Assembly (NCBI GenBank): GCA_002345215.1 | Contig: DDVH01000055.1 | Span: 78,455-85,195, forward strand | Direction: 5' to 3' | DNA length: 6,741 nt | Source of the DNA: Anaerolineales bacterium UBA2317 | Lineage (GTDB): Bacteria; Chloroflexota; Anaerolineae; Anaerolineales; Villigracilaceae | Shown: positions 5,883-6,741 of the stretch, piece by piece | How the letters are laid out: every line of letters begins with the position of its first letter | Numbering within the stretch: position 1 is the first letter of the stretch | Made by a program: the position numbers and the translations under genes | The notes under the pieces: model-generated | What the model was told of the DNA's origin: nothing | The model's database searches: none | The model's input: the letters and a program-made list of their open reading frames with translations, nothing else

Positions 5883-6741
5883 AACGTTTATTTGTAATTA
5901 ATGCGATGATTATATTGATGCTGGCAATCGCCGCATGTGGTGGCGGAGGAGCGCAAGAACCAGCCGATGCCCCAGCAACAGATTTGGGTCCCGGAATCGA
6001 TGGCGCTGACCAATATGGTGAACGCTACGATGTCGACCCTGCAATCTTGACGAAATCTATTGGTACAGCAGATGGAATATCTGAAATTGCACGAGCGGCA
6101 CTTTATCGCGCCGGGCTACCTGTTGACCAAGCACGTATGGACCTTGCCATTAAATGCTGGGAGGATAAAGTCTGCGAGACCGGCACTGGCGGTCCCATCA
6201 CTGTTGCACTGGCAGATGGCTTTGGTGAAAATTTCTGGCGACAAATGACCCACATGGAATTCATCTTGCAAGCACTGACTTATCCTGAAATTGGCAAGAT
6301 TATTTACACCACCGCCTTCATGTATTCTACTGGTGATGCCGCTCGTTCTATCGCTGATTTCAATAGTCTGATAGCACAGGAAGTGGATATCATTGCGTTC
6401 TTCCCTGATGCAGGCGATGCCCTTCTACCTGCTGTACGTGAAGCGACCGAACAAGGTATTGTTGTTATTCCACACTCGTACGGTGCAATTGGCCAGCCTG
6501 GTACAGACTATCCTACCTTTGTGGCTGAAGATGTCTGTCTATTGGGTCAACTCTTTGCCGAAACTCTAAATGAAGAAGTTGGTAGCGGTAAAGTTGCCTT
6601 CCTCGGTGGTACCCCGGGTAATGCCTTATCTGCTTACTGGCAATCTTGTGAAGAACCCGCCCTCAGCCCAGATATTGAATTGGTCGGTCGTGCCGATACA
6701 AGTTGGACTCGTGAAGGTACGCTACAAGCAGTCTCTGGTTT
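5879..6741 (+). CDS. ABC transporter substrate-binding lipoprotein (sugar type), 3' truncated
   Basis: The start is set by the strong AAGGAG site; 287 residues are visible before the window ends. Residues 1-20 are a lipoprotein signal (MKRLFVINAM..., lipobox IAAC) with the lipid anchor at Cys20, followed by GGGGAQEPADAPAT, a typical flexible tether. A periplasmic-binding-protein-like domain of the ribose/galactose-binding type begins near residue 106: ITVALADGFGENFWRQMTHMEF, then EVDIIAFFPDAGDALLPAVREATEQGIVVIPHS (168-200) and GSGKVAFLGGTPGNA (235-249). Between tether and domain is an unusual stretch of about 50 residues, probably helical, ending in CWEDKVC (Cys93, Cys99). It should capture the solute outside the membrane and deliver it to the permease encoded just upstream. 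Cys220 and Cys257 are further possible disulfide partners. The ligand is unknown. Confidence 0.93.
   Translation, partial: MKRLFVINAMIILMLAIAACGGGGAQEPADAPATDLGPGIDGADQYGERYDVDPAILTKSIGTADGISEIARAALYRAGLPVDQARMDLAIKCWEDKVCETGTGGPITVALADGFGENFWRQMTHMEFILQALTYPEIGKIIYTTAFMYSTGDAARSIADFNSLIAQEVDIIAFFPDAGDALLPAVREATEQGIVVIPHSYGAIGQPGTDYPTFVAEDVCLLGQLFAETLNEEVGSGKVAFLGGTPGNALSAYWQSCEEPALSPDIELVGRADTSWTREGTLQAVSG

Overview
The window is a single plus-strand gene train with no promoter or terminator that I can defend. Both ends are cut inside genes: a 2-oxoacid dehydrogenase E2 subunit on the left and an ABC-transporter lipoprotein on the right. The DNA is moderately AT-rich by eye. The glycine-rich start of the lipoprotein after its lipid cysteine (CGGGGAQEP), the rbs/xyl-type transporter and the E2-cupin-SDR-amidohydrolase gene mix make me think of Chloroflexota (Anaerolineae-like). 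This is an impression from protein style, not a demonstrated placement.

Layout. Bases 1-945: C-terminal part of an E2 acyltransferase, with two peripheral-subunit-binding domains in a row and then the catalytic domain. Its two linkers are built on 7-bp tandem repeats. Bases 954-2704: two paralogous bicupins, each with two complete metal-binding cupin sites. Bases 2697-3398: an SDR-fold protein with a degenerate catalytic site. Bases 3401-4744: an amidohydrolase of the ATZ/TRZ type. Bases 4753-5799: an RbsC-type ABC permease. Bases 5796-5882: a possible 28-residue ORF that overlaps both neighbours by ATGA. Bases 5879-6741: a substrate-binding lipoprotein, cut by the window end.

The first six genes are separated by 8, 11, -8, 2 and 8 nt, so they are almost surely cotranscribed. 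The seventh follows after 79 nt with a strong ribosome binding site. The set has the logic of a catabolic operon: uptake of a small solute, hydrolysis or deamination by the amidohydrolase, redox or isomerisation steps by the SDR and bicupins, and oxidative decarboxylation of a 2-oxoacid to an acyl-CoA by the E1/E2 complex. E1 and the lipoyl domain should lie just upstream. The substrate cannot be read from the sequence, and I do not recognise this combination as a described pathway. The transporter ATPase is not in the window.

No stretch over 300 bases lacks a gene; the longest non-coding gap is 79 bp (5800-5878).
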